Shown one piece after another: positions 12,415 to 23,772 of a stretch of 64,000 bases of DNA (positions are counted from its first letter, which is position 1; each line of letters opens with the position of its first letter). The notes beneath the pieces were generated by a model. That model saw only the letters and a program-made list of their open reading frames with translations. It searched no databases and was not told where the DNA came from. The stretch spans positions 72,080,580-72,144,579 of the forward strand of contig CM071573.1 in NCBI GenBank assembly GCA_036426205.1. Reading direction: 5' to 3'. The DNA comes from Ascaphus truei (Eukaryota; Chordata; Amphibia; Anura; Ascaphidae). Both the position numbers and the translations under genes were made by a program.

Positions 12415-12517
12415 TAAAGAGGAGGAGGAAAATAAAGAGAGACAGACCAGACATAAAAATCCAAAGTACTAAAAAGATTAGGATAAACAGAAGATACAAG
12501 GAGAACCCTTTGCATAC

Positions 12518-12665
12518 CAATGGACGAGTACCGCTTCAACTTTTCCATGACTTGCTCCTGCTTTAATCCCAGTGGCGGCAGTGCCTTCATGTAGCTCATG
12601 CCATCCTTTAGGTTTAGCATTCTTTCAGACATGTCTTCCAAGGCCTTATTTAACTGTGTCTGTAT
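12518..12665 (-). CDS. SGPL1: SGPL1 coding exon 4
   Basis: This 148-nt exon follows ttttag and ends ATTG|gtatgc. It encodes 49 codons, including LNKALEDMSERM, YMKALPPLGL and VMEKLKRYSS. These parallel the LNKTKDDISKNM, YVKALPSQGL and VLEKLKEYSS segments of the human enzyme, which form the helical lead-in to the catalytic domain. No stop or frameshift is seen. Confidence 0.96.
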
Positions 12666-13320
12666 CTAAAAATAAAAATCATAAAGGAGATTAATAAAAG
12701 CTGAACACATTTTGAAAGAGGGCAAAAAGGAGCATCAAGCCACGATTCCCCTCACCTGAAAATAATGTTTCCTATACATTAAGTTCCAAAACAAGGCTAA
12801 ATACTGTTGATACATGTCACAGAGTAGGGTCAAAAAGCTTATTGTAAACATTTCACAAAAACAATGCTACCATTTAGAATAAGGGCAGGAACACCCTCTT
12901 TAACTTTTGTTGAGAATTTCTTCTTCCTGGGCGCTATTCTAAGTGAAAGATTAAATATTCCCAGATAAATTGATCAATGAGGAATATTTCCATGCCAACA
13001 CATTTTATTGAAAAATTAACTAAAAAGGGGAACTGTACAGAAAAGTCACAAATTGCTGTGTTTTTAGCAGTCTTCAACTATGGAAGGTATTTGTTGCAAG
13101 CTTTGCTACACTATTTTTAACTGCAGTACAGTCAGGAAAAAGCAGCCTTGATATGTTTATCTTATCTTTTATCAGTCCAAACGGACAATGGTCACAATAT
13201 GAAACGATAACACACACAGGGTAAAAGTTCAAAAACATTTTTTTTCCCCAATCATATTTGTGGCTCAAAGTTTATACGAGTAATCATTCTAATTTCGAAA
13301 AACAATTTACAGTAATAGGT

Positions 13321-13374
13321 CAACATGAAAAAAGAGAAAAACCTGGCGCCAGGTTTTTCTCTTTTTTCATGTTG
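13321..13374. repeat. Perfect 54-bp palindrome centred on GGCGCC
   Basis: The two 27-base halves, CAACATGAAAAAAGAGAAAA then ACCTGGC and their exact inverse, match at every position without a spacer. It lies at one end of a 176-bp segment flanked by direct repeats AGTAATAGGTCA (13,311-13,322 and 13,499-13,510), which suggests an inserted element. Confidence 0.95.
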
Positions 13375-13498
13375 TTTTCTGTTTGTACTAGACAGTAGGT
13401 ACTAGGCAGCCTACCTTTATTCAAAGGATATTTTTTACTGTTTGTATCACTAAGTAGGTGTTTATACTTTAGCGCTATAGTCACAATTCTTTTTTTCA
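13323..13498. mobile_element. 176-bp insertion with 12-bp target duplication
   Basis: Identical 12-bp direct repeats AGTAATAGGTCA border this segment. One end is the perfect palindrome. The other end is T-rich on the plus strand (A-rich on the minus), which would suit a retroposed RNA copy read on the minus strand. The family is not recognised. Confidence 0.6.
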
Positions 13499-13974
13499 AG
13501 TAATAGGTCATTTAAAAAAAAAAGTGTCCTAGAGATACTTTCTTCATATGTAGAATGACAAACTGATAGGGCCACTCAACAGTTAACTTTTTGCCCTAAA
13601 AAGGACCCATTAGTAAGACTGCAATTAAATTGTTGTTTTGCAATCACTTTAGAGCTCTGACCTCTAGTAAACTCTGAAACATTTACCCAGCTAGAAAATC
13701 TTAAAAAAAAAAAAAAAAATCCCGTCTACCAATGTAGTCACTTTGTTTTATGAAATCCAGTGTGATATTGGAAAGATTAATGCACATTTACAATAATGTA
13801 GCTTGTCCCAACAAAAACAGAAAGAGTGCTGCATTGTGCAAAGACATTTAAATTGATTACCAAGAAAAGAAGTTGTGTGTGTCCGTCCTTTGCCTTTGGA
13901 GTTCAAATGTCTATAAACCTTGGTGTAAAATCAAATATAGGTGTACAGAAAAAGGTCCTCTTTTGTTAACTTAC

Positions 13975-14042
13975 CTGTGTACCGATGAATGGCAATTTCC
14001 TTAATATCTTAAAAAACTGCTTTTTACATCTGGAGCGCAGAC
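13975..14042 (-). CDS. SGPL1: SGPL1 coding exon 3
   Basis: This 68-nt exon is bounded by tttgcag and CAG|gtaagtt. Its 22 codons plus the split serine read as a basic stretch (SLRSRCKKQFFKILRKLPFI). It matches the basic linker just after the membrane anchor in human SGPL1 ([20 protein letters not shown]). It is cytosolic and links the anchor to the PLP fold. It enters in phase 1 and leaves in phase 0, consistent with both neighbours. Confidence 0.93.
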
Positions 14043-14274
14043 CTGCAAATGAACAGATTATCTATTTCAGAAAAGTTAATACAAATTTAGGAATAACTTA
14101 ACAAAACGGTACCTAGCACTGACTTAATAGAGCTAGAGACATATGGTCGTTAACTGTGAAGCTGAACTATTGACATCAGTTTCCACTAAACAACTTTGTA
14201 GAACCTGAAACAGACGAGAAAACAGCAACACCAAAAAGGCCACTTTGTCCCAAGTGGCAATCAGATAGGAAACA

Positions 14275-14352
14275 GAGCAACACGGATTTCTGCAAAAAAT
14301 ATATTTATTGGGCTTAGCAACGACGTTTCGGCAGACAGCTGCCTTTTCTCAA
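14275..14352 (-). mobile_element. Penelope-like terminal repeat fragment
   Basis: The minus strand reads CTGTCTGCCGAAACGTCGTT, then GCTAAGCCCAATAAATATAT. This is the common layout of Penelope-like terminal repeats (hairpin, GAAACG, then an AATAAA-like run). It lies 230 bp upstream of SGPL1 exon 3 in transcription order. Confidence 0.55.
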
Positions 14353-15851
14353 GTTTGGCTGGCCTAATTAGCAATACATTTTATAATAAAATAAAAAATA
14401 AAAAGGAGACAAAGTACACAGTAGGCAGGGCTTGGAAAGTTACTTTTGGTCATCAAGAAGAGAGCAAATCAGGACTCCCATGACATGCAATAGGCATAGC
14501 TCATCTTTAAGCCAATCACATTTCACTATTTATCTACAGTGGTTCACTAGATGACCCAACCTTAATCTGCAACAGCAATAAATGAGAAGGTTCCAGAATG
14601 CGCATATTGCTAGTCATATATACACAAGATTTTAGCAGAGCAATACTTACAGAAGTGATCCCAGTCTAAATCTTGGGATTGGAAGACATACATTTTGGAT
14701 TGGTTAAAAATTGTCCAATGTTCTAACCATGGTTACACTAAAATGTTTTTGCACAAATGTCAATGGTGCTTCAACGCAGCACCATTTACTATGTATTCTA
14801 TACTTCTGAATATAAATGGCGATTAATCCCTTTTGATAAATTAAAGTTCCAATCACCTAGATTTAACTTAAAACTGCCATAATATATTTTCCTTCTTGAT
14901 GGGACGGAGTCTATAATTCAGATTTCAGTCGACAAATAATAGTGATCTGGTTCATATATTAGGCTGGCTATGTCAGTAGTTTTGTGAAATATTTTACCCA
15001 CCAAATCTTTCCCTAAGCCTATAGCCAGAACAGGGGCAAAATAAAAGTCAAATATATTGAAAAGGAAACCACATTAACTACCAGTAATATCAGTGACCAC
15101 TTTTTAAACATAAAAAAATAGTTGTTTTATGTAATCAGGATGCAAAAATAACAGTAATTTAAAACAATAAAACTATTCTTGTACAGGTGCGATTGCTCTC
15201 AAAGAGAACTCCAATGCAGATAAATATTACACTTCTTGTTCTCATACTCAATGTTTGACTAAATGACAAACATGTAGATTAGCTGAGCTGCATGCACGCA
15301 ATCAACACAAAAAAGGTCTATTTCTTATTGGTGAAATATTCTCAGATAGGGAGAAGAAGTGAGAGGAAGGGTGTTACAGTTTCAACAAAGGCTTTAAACA
15401 AAAATGTCCCAAAAGGGAAAATGTCAGTCTCACTGTAGAATCTCAAAGTAATAGAAATACTATAGGTTAACTTAAGACCACAAATGGAACAAAACAAACG
15501 GTTCCTATTGTTAACACCAAATGAATTATATTCACAAAGTAAACTTTGGAAAAAAAAAATTCTAAGTATTTTGATTGATATAAAATATGAACAATTACTT
15601 ATTTTGTATGAAAAACACTCTGGATTTGTATTTATGAAATGCAACAGATGTATTGGTTACAGCAGGGGTGCGCAAACTTTTGCTCCGGCACCCCCCCTGC
15701 TTTGTGTTCCCCGGTGCTTGCGCCCCCCCCCTGCACCAAGTGCAGCGTCAAATGACGAGCAGGGTCATGTAACGTCACGTGACCCGCAGCATCAATTGAC
15801 ACCGCATTGCTATGGCAACGCGTGTGTGACGTCACGCTGCATGACACCGCA

Positions 15852-16096
15852 TTACACAGTTACATAGTAGAGGAGGTTGAAAAAAGACCATCAAGTTCAA
15901 CCTATGCTTAATTTAGACAACAGATACTTTTATCCTAGATCTATACTTACTTATTGATCCAAAGGAAGGCAAATAAAAAACCCCAGTGTCATATCATCCA
16001 ATGATATCTCATAAGGGGAAAAATAAATTCCTTCCCGACTCCAAGAATTGGCAATTGGATTAATCCCTGGATCAACATCTTTGTTGAACATGATTT
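15852..16096 (-). mobile_element. CR1 LINE 3' end fragment
   Basis: On the minus strand the end reads GGTTGAACTTGATGG, then TTTTTTCAACC, CTACTATGTAACTGTG, the shared 3' UTR tail of all CR1 copies in this window. It is inserted in the hAT-like element around it. Confidence 0.85.
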
Positions 16097-16144
16097 CTCC
16101 CCCTCCTGCATCTGCGTGCCTTAAGGCAGTCTGTTCGCTGTGTC

Positions 16145-16400
16145 TGCCACAGTATGGACGCAGCCTTAGAGAGGATTGGAGTACCTTACAATGCATCGGA
16201 CCTCTGGAGGCGCCACTAGAGAGGCTTGGAGTTCCTTACAATGCATCGGACCTCAGAAGTGCTATTGAGAGCGTTTGGGTTCTTTACAATGCATCTGATC
16301 TCAAAGGTGCTCTTAGAGAGGATTGGAGTTTCGGTAAATTTCACAATATAATTGTGGTTCCTTATTTAAAAAAAAAAAAAAAAAAAGTTAAAACATGCTG
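16145..16400. repeat. 48-bp tandem repeat (CTTACAATGCATC family), short array
   Basis: Three clear copies anchored on TTACAATGCATC start at about 16,187, 16,235 and 16,283. They are followed by CACAATATAATTGTGGTTCC and an A run. The same unit and the same right-hand tail occur in a longer array at 31,925-32,305. Confidence 0.8.
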
Positions 16401-16545
16401 GTTTAGAGCATGAAGGAGGAGACATTGCAGAGGCCTCAGGCATTTAATTTAAATGCCTTGGGGAAGAGTGTGCCCCCTGAAAAATCTTGTGCCCCCACTT
16501 TGCATACCCCTGGTTTATCGCATGAAGGTGAAATGCAATACTTAC

Positions 16546-16711
16546 TGTCAGCCTGGAATATGAATTCATAAACCCACACCAACAGCAGTGTGGCTCCAAA
16601 GGTCAACGCGATAAGATGGCACGATTCAATTCCTTTGCATCTCTCATTTACAAAGCTTCGGGCTTCAGACAGATGCGTTAGGGCAATTTCTTTATAGAGC
16701 CCCAAAGTCTC
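16546..16711 (-). CDS. SGPL1: SGPL1 coding exon 2 (lumenal N terminus and membrane anchor)
   Basis: The 166-nt exon is flanked by tttgcag and gtaagt. It encodes residues about 5-59 of the lyase. A hydrophobic stretch (LIALTFGATLLLVWVYEFIF, residues about 37-56) is the single membrane anchor, and it matches the family pattern of a hydrophobic run ending VWxYEFxFQ. Before it, an EARSFVNERC-like segment matches the human KAKNYVNGHC region. Known for the family: the short N terminus is lumenal and the catalytic domain is cytosolic. The exon ends in phase 1 and joins exon 3 in frame. It is about 10 kb downstream of exon 1, an intron that contains the Helitron and CR1 pieces. Confidence 0.95.
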
Positions 16712-16868
16712 CTGCAAAGATAAAATATTGTGCATCTCAATGAAGGAAATGAATACAAATAAAAAAATAAATATATATTTTTTAAAAATGACCAATGTTA
16801 CCTCATTGCGTAAAAAAGAAAACCATCCGGTAAAACAATTCTACAACTCACGTTTAGAAAAAACTAAA

Positions 16869-19800
16869 TCTATATCTATAAGACTGAAATAATGTTTGTG
16901 TGTGTATTTCTTCCCCCTGTGTGATTGGCCCTGTGTTTCCCCTGTGTCATTGGCCACAGATGCAATCCCCAACCACCCCCCCCTCCCCCCCCACCCCACC
17001 CCTCACATTGCACCACTTGCCCTCACTTGGACTTGGAACCTCACTTAGCAGGACCATCTCACTTGCAGTTGCAACCTTACTAACTTGGCGAACCCACACT
17101 CCTCACCTCTCCCCCACACTCAAACACCTCCCCCCGGCCACACCACAAACAGCCGCCGCTCTTCGGCGCAGGCCTCACCTCTCCCCCACCACAAAACCCC
17201 CTTCCCCGGGTCACAACACTAGCAGCCGCTCCTACCGAGCACTCTCCCCCTGGCTTCCCCGCTTGCAGCCAGTGGTGTGGGTGCGGGAGGCGGCGCCACG
17301 CGGGAGACCAACTGGAGTCCCGGCCCTCTCTCGCTCCTGCCCAGCCACCGATCGCTCCATGCAGCACTACGGCCGCAGATGGAGGACGGGGCCGGCCAGA
17401 CCACACCACGGAGTCCCTCTCCTCCCTGAATCCCTTACATTTCGAGGAGAGGGACACCTGAAACCGCTGCTAGCGAGGACCGGGGGGGTCAGGAAGGGGG
17501 GGGGAAAACGAAAAAACAGCCGGGAAAAATGAGGGGCCACCTCGGGGGAGTTTTTCGGGGAAACATAATGGGGGACCGGTGGAAGTGGCGTGGGTGGGCC
17601 TTTGGAGAGGGTAAGAGATGATTGGAGTGGACGGGAAGGGGGGTTTTCCCCGGGTTTCCGTTTTATGTGGCGTTTGCGAAAGGAACGCAGCAGGAAGTAT
17701 CTCTCAGTGGAGGGGGGCCCGTGCTCGAGAGAGAGGAGGAGTGGGGTGGAAGGGCTGGGGCCCCGCAGAGGGCAAGGCGGCTATGCGGGGATAGGGTTCC
17801 GTCCTTCTTACCAGAGCAGGGCGGGGATGGGAGGAGGGAGGCCTGGGGTGGAAGGAGGGGGCGGGGAGGAGGGGGCGAGGGTGTCGCTTGAGTCTGCGAA
17901 GTGAGGCGGGACGGAGGTGATTCTGTGTCGGGGGGGTGGGAGAAATTGGCACAGGGGGGGGAGCGAGGGAGGGGGGGGGGAATGGGGGTTGAGGGAGGGA
18001 GGTGTGAGGGTTATTTTCAGCCCCGTAATCTTATTTGCTAGCGGGACTCAGGTAGGGGGCTGGAGCAGTGAGCGGGCGTGGACCAGAGGTTGCGGGGGAG
18101 ATGGAGGGGGGCGTGGGGAAGGGGGGGCTTGAGAAAGGTGATGGCGAGGAGGGAAGGCGTCCGGGGAGGAGCTCCTTTACAGAGGGATGGTGGGTGGGAA
18201 GGAGGGAGGGAGGAGGGGGAGGGGAAGGTGGGCACGAGAGGAGGGGGGGGGGAAGCGTTAACCAGAGTGGTGAGAGGGAGGGGAGTGTTGGGCAGGAGGG
18301 GGAGGAGTGACTCCTTCTTCTATAGAGGGAGGCCGGGGGTCGTGAAGGGACGGGGGGATGCAGGGAGCGGGGGAATGGGGGAAGGGGGGGGAGAGGGATG
18401 GGGGGGGAAAGGGGGGAGATCGGCGAATGAGGGAAGGGGGGTGATAGGGGTGTTGGGGAGAGTGAGGTGGGGGGAAGGGGGGGAGAGTGATGTGGGGGGA
18501 ACGGGGGGGGAGAGGGGGGGGCGAGGTGATTTGGCCTCCTCTTCATCCTGGGGTGGGGGGGCAGGGGGGGGGAGAGTGATGTGGGGTGCAGGGGGGAGAG
18601 TGATGTGGGGTGCAAGGGGGGGGGGAGGCAGAGAGTGATGGGGGGTGCAGGGGGGGGAGAGTGATGTGGGGTGGCAGGGGGGGTGATGGGGGGGGATGGG
18701 GGCGTGGGCGGGTAAGGACGGGGGGTGGATGTGGGGTTGGCAAGGGGGGGGGTGTGGAGTGCACGGGGGGGAGCAGGGGGGGGGCATGCAAGCTGGGGGG
18801 AGGTTGAGGGGGGTGCAGGGGGGAGTCGGGACGAGTAGTGGGCAGGGGGGGCGAGGAGAGGCGCGGGGGGAGAGAGTCGACTGGGGGGGAGGGGAGGGGG
18901 AGAGGTGATGGGGCTTTGGCAAAGGGGGGGAGAGAGTGGTGGGGTGAAGGGGGGGGAGAGTGATGTTTTTTTGTGGGGTGAGCGGGGGGCTATAGGGGCG
19001 GAGGAGAGGGAAGTGGAGGTGCAGGGGGGGGAGGCAGTGAATGGTGGGTGCAGGGGGTGGGGAGAGTGATGTGGGGTGCAAGGGGGGGGAGAGGAGGTGG
19101 TGTGGCAAGGGGGGGGAGAGTGATTGGGGTTGCAGACGGGGGGGGAGAGTGCTTGTGGTGTGAAGGGGGAGGGGGACGAGTGATGCGGCTGTGCAAAGGG
19201 GGGTGAGGAGACGTGAGTGGTGTGCAAGGGGGGGGAAATGTGGATGTGGTGTTGCAGGGGGGGAGAGAGTGATTGGGTGAAGTGGGGGGGAGAGAGTTGG
19301 GTGGTGTGCGGGGGGAGAGTGTAATGTGGGGGTGCAGGGGGAGGACGAGAGTGATGTGGGGTTGAAGGGGGAGAGTGATTGGGTGAGGGGGGAGAGTGTG
19401 TGTTTGTCAGGGGGGGAGAGTGATGTGGGGCGGCAGGGGGGGGGGGGAGGAGGATTGTGGGTGCAGGTCGTGGGGAGAGTGAGGTGGGGTGCAGGGGGGG
19501 AGAGTGATGTGGGTGAAGGGGGAGGTGTGGGGGAGAGGATGTGGGGTGAGGGGGAGAGTGATGTGGGGTGCAGGGGGGGAGAGTGATGTGGGGTGGAGGG
19601 GGGGGAGAGTGATGTGGGGTGGAGGGGGGGGAGAGTGATGGGTGATTTGGGGTGCAGGGAGGGAGATGATGTGGGGTGCAGGAGGGAGAGGATGTGGGGT
19701 GAAGGAGGGAGAGTGATGTGATGGGTTGCAGGGGGGGGGAAGAGGAGGGGGTGCCAGGGGGGGCGATAGGTGGGAACGGACTGATGTGGGGTGAGGGGGG

Positions 19801-20052
19801 AGAGTGATGTGGAGGGGGGGGAGAGTGATGTGGAGGGGGGGGGAGAGTGATGTGGAGTGCAGGGGGGGGGAGAGTGATGTGGGGTGCAGGGGGGGAGAGT
19901 GATGTGGGGTGCAGGGGGGGGGAGTGATGTGGGGTGCAGAGGGTGGACAGTCATGTGGGGTGCAGGGATTGGAGACCGCAGCTGTGAAGGAGGGGGGAGA
20001 ACCCATCTGTGAAGGGGGGTAAATCCCGGGCAACGCCGGGTATATCAGCTAG
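16869..20052 (+). mobile_element. Non-autonomous Helitron, about 3.2 kb, apparently complete
   Basis: The segment starts TCTATATCTATAAGAC after an A and ends CAGCTAG before a T. The Helitron rules are 5' TC, 3' CTRR and insertion between A and T. Eight bases before the terminal CTAG is a hairpin, CCCGG-GCAACG-CCGGG (20,025-20,040). No Rep/helicase frame is present. The interior has a C-rich then CpG-rich block (16,975-17,500) and then 1.6 kb or more of G-rich minisatellite up to the 3' hairpin. It lies in SGPL1 intron 1, in opposite orientation to the gene. Boundaries rest on termini only. Confidence 0.82.
18330..19985 (+). repeat. G-rich minisatellite inside the Helitron (GAGAGTGATGTGGGGTGCAG units)
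   Basis: Degenerate head-to-tail units of about 20-30 bp consist of GAGAGTGATGTGGGGTG, CA and a run of 6-9 G. They are most regular at 19,480-19,940 and more scrambled to the left. Runs of four or more G recur every unit, so G-quadruplexes are likely on this strand. A 544-codon and a 398-codon open frame on the other strand only reflect the repeat (His-Pro-Ser rich) and are not genes. Confidence 0.93.
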
Positions 20053-20980
20053 TATAATCTAAAATAGAGTACTAAATTGTACCAGAAATTAATCCTGTTG
20101 GATCATTAGCACAATGAACTGGATTAGCGAGGAGACATTAACATTAATAGCAAATTTTAAAAACAAAACAGCCTTGATGAAGTATGTTTCCCTTGGCAGA
20201 TGGGAAATGTCTTGAAGGTAAAACTGTAGCCATTATAAGCAGTTAAGTGCTGCCTCAATTCTTCTGAGGCTATTAAGAAATTACATAAGTAATTTCCTTT
20301 ATGGATTTTGTGGAGATACCGGAATATGCATTCTTGCTTTGCTTTAAGTATTGGATTTTGCTGTAGCTTATATGGCAAATAAGATTGGGTATTTAGAGAA
20401 ACAAACAGTTAATGTGCTGTAGGGTTTCTTCTTCGTATCGCGCAGCTTACTAAAGATGCGGAAGGGAACAAGGTACAACTCCTCCCTACTGCCACAATTT
20501 TGCATCCCTTTATGAAGTCCCAAAACCCGGCAGAACACATTGTTAAAGCATCATAAATTGAATTTAACTGTTCATTATTTCAAGATGATAATGTTGTACT
20601 GAAATACTAAATAGCATGGAATGAGAGAAACTTGATATGTATTTACAGTTATTGCACAATGTTGTGGAGTCTTTAGTATGTAATGTGATATTTTTTAACA
20701 CGCAAAACCACAGAGATGAAATCCCAATCACTTTTTCATATTCCTTGCATTGACGCAAGCAAATCACATAATGTTAGGTGCGAGTTGCTGCTACTACTTC
20801 GTTTTTACTTTGCGCTGGTCTTAAATGTGAGAGGGATAGAAGAGGCAGAGGAGAGTAAAGACACAGATGAGGAAGTTAAAGCAAATTAATTCAGACTTGT
20901 CTCTAAAATAAAAAGTGCATATTCACAGCCATGCAACTTGTTTTAAAGGATTCAAAACAGAAACACACCATTGTTAACTA

Positions 20981-21155
20981 CACGGGTGGCCAACTCCAGT
21001 CGTCAAGGCCCACCAACAGGTCAGGTTTTATGGAAATCCCCCTTCAGCACAGGTGGCTCCATCAGTTGCTCAGTCTTCGACAGCCACATGTGCTGAAGCA
21101 AGGATAGCCTAAAAACTGCTGGTGGCCCTTGAGAACAGGAGTTGGCCACTTGTGG
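20981..21155. mobile_element. Fold-back hAT-like MITE, family A copy 2
   Basis: Opens CACGGGTGGCCAACTCCAGT and closes GAGTTGGCCACTTGTGG, with CAACAGGTCAGGTTTT inside. Diverged from the 10,224 copy. Confidence 0.75.
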
Positions 21156-22009
21156 TATAAGAATGACAGTCCTGTTGGTGTATTTAATATCACAGCATTA
21201 AGACAACTATGCAGCTTTAGCTCAATGTGTTGATCCAAGGCCTGATATTTTTTTAAATCATAATTATAGAAGAGCAAACTAAAGTTCAAAGCTTAGAAAA
21301 TGGCAGTGACATCCCCACTTTTACACTACAGTTGGAGCATAGAATAACTCAACTTTGAGACAATATACTTATCTTTGCTTTTATGGGCCTTGCAGAAGCA
21401 TTGCACAACTGAAACAGACTTATAATTACTCTTTACAAATAACTAACTTCTTATAAAACATTGCAAATAATTAGAGATGGGAGCATTTTTCACCAACAGG
21501 TTGATTTCACTCCAAACATTTATTTGCAAATGCAAATATTCGGGGATTAAAATATAAAAACAAATTCAACGGAAGCTTTGGCGCGATTGGGCTCCTGATC
21601 GGCACTATCACAGTTTAAGGAATAATCCCCTGTATATTGAAGTTTATCGATATATATTCTCACAACTCAGGGGGAGCATGGAGGAGAAAACAGAGAAAAC
21701 ACAAACTAAGTGCAGACAATCAGGTTCAATATTGAAGCATGTGATAAACGTGGCTCTCGTGTGCAGCCTACTCACAAGATAGTAGTAGCATATGGGCAAA
21801 TACAGGATATGTGGAATCTGTGGAGTCTTCTAAACGCAGACAGGATACACCTCACGCTCAGAAGTCAGGTGGATAAGGGCATGGAAGAATAGAAAGAAAT
21901 CTACATGGTGCAAATCAATGGTACAAGGGATAACTTTATGGTAATGCTAGAAATGCGCACTTACAATGTAAAAAAGTAAAATCAACATTTGTCACTTAAC
22001 AAGTGAATG

Positions 22010-22400
22010 AGGAGTGATAGGGATTAGGCCGCAGCTCACCGCACCGCCTTCGCTCCGTGACTTCTGTGCCGTGGGCTGTCTGTACTCTCCTCTCCACCGC
22101 AGCGTTCGTGCCCGCCTCCCCCCGAATTCACAGCCTCAAATGACGTTGCGGGTCACGTCACATGACCCCACCGCGGCATTTGACATCCATTGCCATGGCG
22201 ATGCATGACGTCACATGACCCCGCGGCATCGTTTGATACTTCGTTGCGATGGCGACGCGTCGCCGAAGACCTGGCTGCCAGTAGGTAAGTGAGGCCCGGC
22301 ATTAAATTAAATGCCTGTGGGAAGAGCGCGGGGCCTCTGTAACAGCCCACAGCCCCCCCTGCAAATTCTCCCGCCCCCCAGTTTGTGCCCCGCTGATGTA
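22010..22400. mobile_element. GC-rich repeat related to 7,700 and 15,662
   Basis: It shares the CATTGCCATGGCGATGCATG/ACGTCACATGACC body. It ends CCCCCAGTTTGTGCCCCGCTG, the degraded counterpart of the GCACACCCCTG terminus. A GCGACGCGTCGCC palindrome is inside. Confidence 0.6.
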
Positions 22401-23772
22401 GATAATCACAACATATCCCAGCATAACATGACAGGTCAAAGTAAGTGTGTGTGTGTACACATACACGCACTACTGTATTATTGAGTTATAATAATGTTTG
22501 TAAGAAATGGGTAATTTGACCCAGAAGAGGGTAACCAAACGCATCTGTGGTGCCCAAAACAGTCAACGTATTAAATTTGGACATTTCCTTTCCCGTAGTA
22601 TGTGGTAGCTGGGGGGGGGAGTGGATTTAATGTTAGTATAAATAGAAAGAATAATATCTGGTCTAATGAAATAGATGTACAGTAAGGGACAAATTCAAGA
22701 ACATGAGCAGATGTAGAGGTGCCCTGTAATGCAGGCAAAGGCAAATAGCCAGAGGGCTAACCGGACTGCAGCTGGTCAAGACTTTAGGAGACCTGCAGAC
22801 TACCCTAGGTCCTTTGTCCTTAGGCCCAGTGTTTCAATTAAGAAGACAACTTACACCAGGCTTTGGTACCATGTTAGTATCGCTGCCCCCTCAAAGTTAG
22901 TAATCTCATCAGTCGGGACGCGGGGTGCTCATGTGGTGGGTAAAGTTATTTCTGTTTGCAGAGGTTGTTTACTAAAGAATAATGTTTGCTTTGCTGGGAT
23001 TGTTTTTTGTTTTACCTTTAAAAAAAAAATTGTTAATACCTTTTTTGTAATAAAGTCCCTTTTTTTTTTTTTTTTTTAAATTTCTCACTGTCTTATCCAA
23101 GATCTTCATTGCCTCAAGGCCATATAATTGAAAAAGTCTGCATCAACAAAGTAGTATCACTAACCGAGTAGGCTGCATTCAGTATGATGATCAAATAGAA
23201 ATATTCTCAACAGCTGCTTAGGCCAATGAGACCACGGGACCACTTCTTTGCAGCAAAATGGAATGACATGGACATTGCAAAATAGCCACAATTTTACTCT
23301 TGGCTACTTATCAAAGATTTGAAAGACAGTAGAAAGGTCCCAACAGATATTTCCTTTATGCCGTGTTGCACCTTGTAAATGTATTCACACTAGAATTAAC
23401 GTACACAATGGGACAATGTATGTAAAGCGAAAATGTACCTTAAGTGAAGCACTACTTTTTTTCCCACTTATTGATGCATGTACTGTACTGCAATCATCAT
23501 ATACGTGCATAACTAATGTAAATAACGCATTTGTAACAGGCTCTATAGTCTCCCCGCTTGCGCACAACTTCGGTACAGGTAGGGAGCCGGTATTGCTGTT
23601 CAGGACGTGCTGACAGGCGCATGTGCGAGCTGCCGTTTGCCTATTGGGCGATATGTCCTTACTCGCGAGTGTACTTAAAGTGAGTGTCCTTAAACCGGGG
23701 TATGCCTGTAGTGAACTCTCATTGCTTGATGAATAGAGCAGCACAAATCATACCATACTTCAGCACTAGCAG

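Larger units (their letters stand above)
15662..16505. mobile_element. hAT-like element CAGGGGTGCGCAAAC ... GCATACCCCTG, interrupted
   Basis: The left end CAGGGGTGCGCAAACTTT and right end CACTTTGCATACCCCTG are inverted matches. Inside lie a CR1 3' fragment (15,852-16,096) and a 48-bp tandem repeat (16,145-16,400), so this is a nest of at least three insertions. No 8-bp target duplication could be confirmed. Confidence 0.65.

Noticed and set aside
16900..17900. Open frames of 210, 125 and 104 codons in the CpG-rich Helitron interior
   Set aside because: Overlapping frames on both strands with Pro/Arg/Gly bias, no domain, and inside a transposon. GC-rich DNA lacks stop codons by chance.
18031..20033. 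Very long minus-strand open frames (544, 398 and 208 codons) rich in His, Pro, Ser and Thr
   Set aside because: They arise from a C-rich minisatellite whose units lack stops. Several frames on both strands are open at once, and units are of mixed length, so no constant protein repeat is kept.
23416..23744. Overlapping frames of 119 and 65 codons on opposite strands
   Set aside because: No domain, no splice-site support and intronic position. Probably chance.
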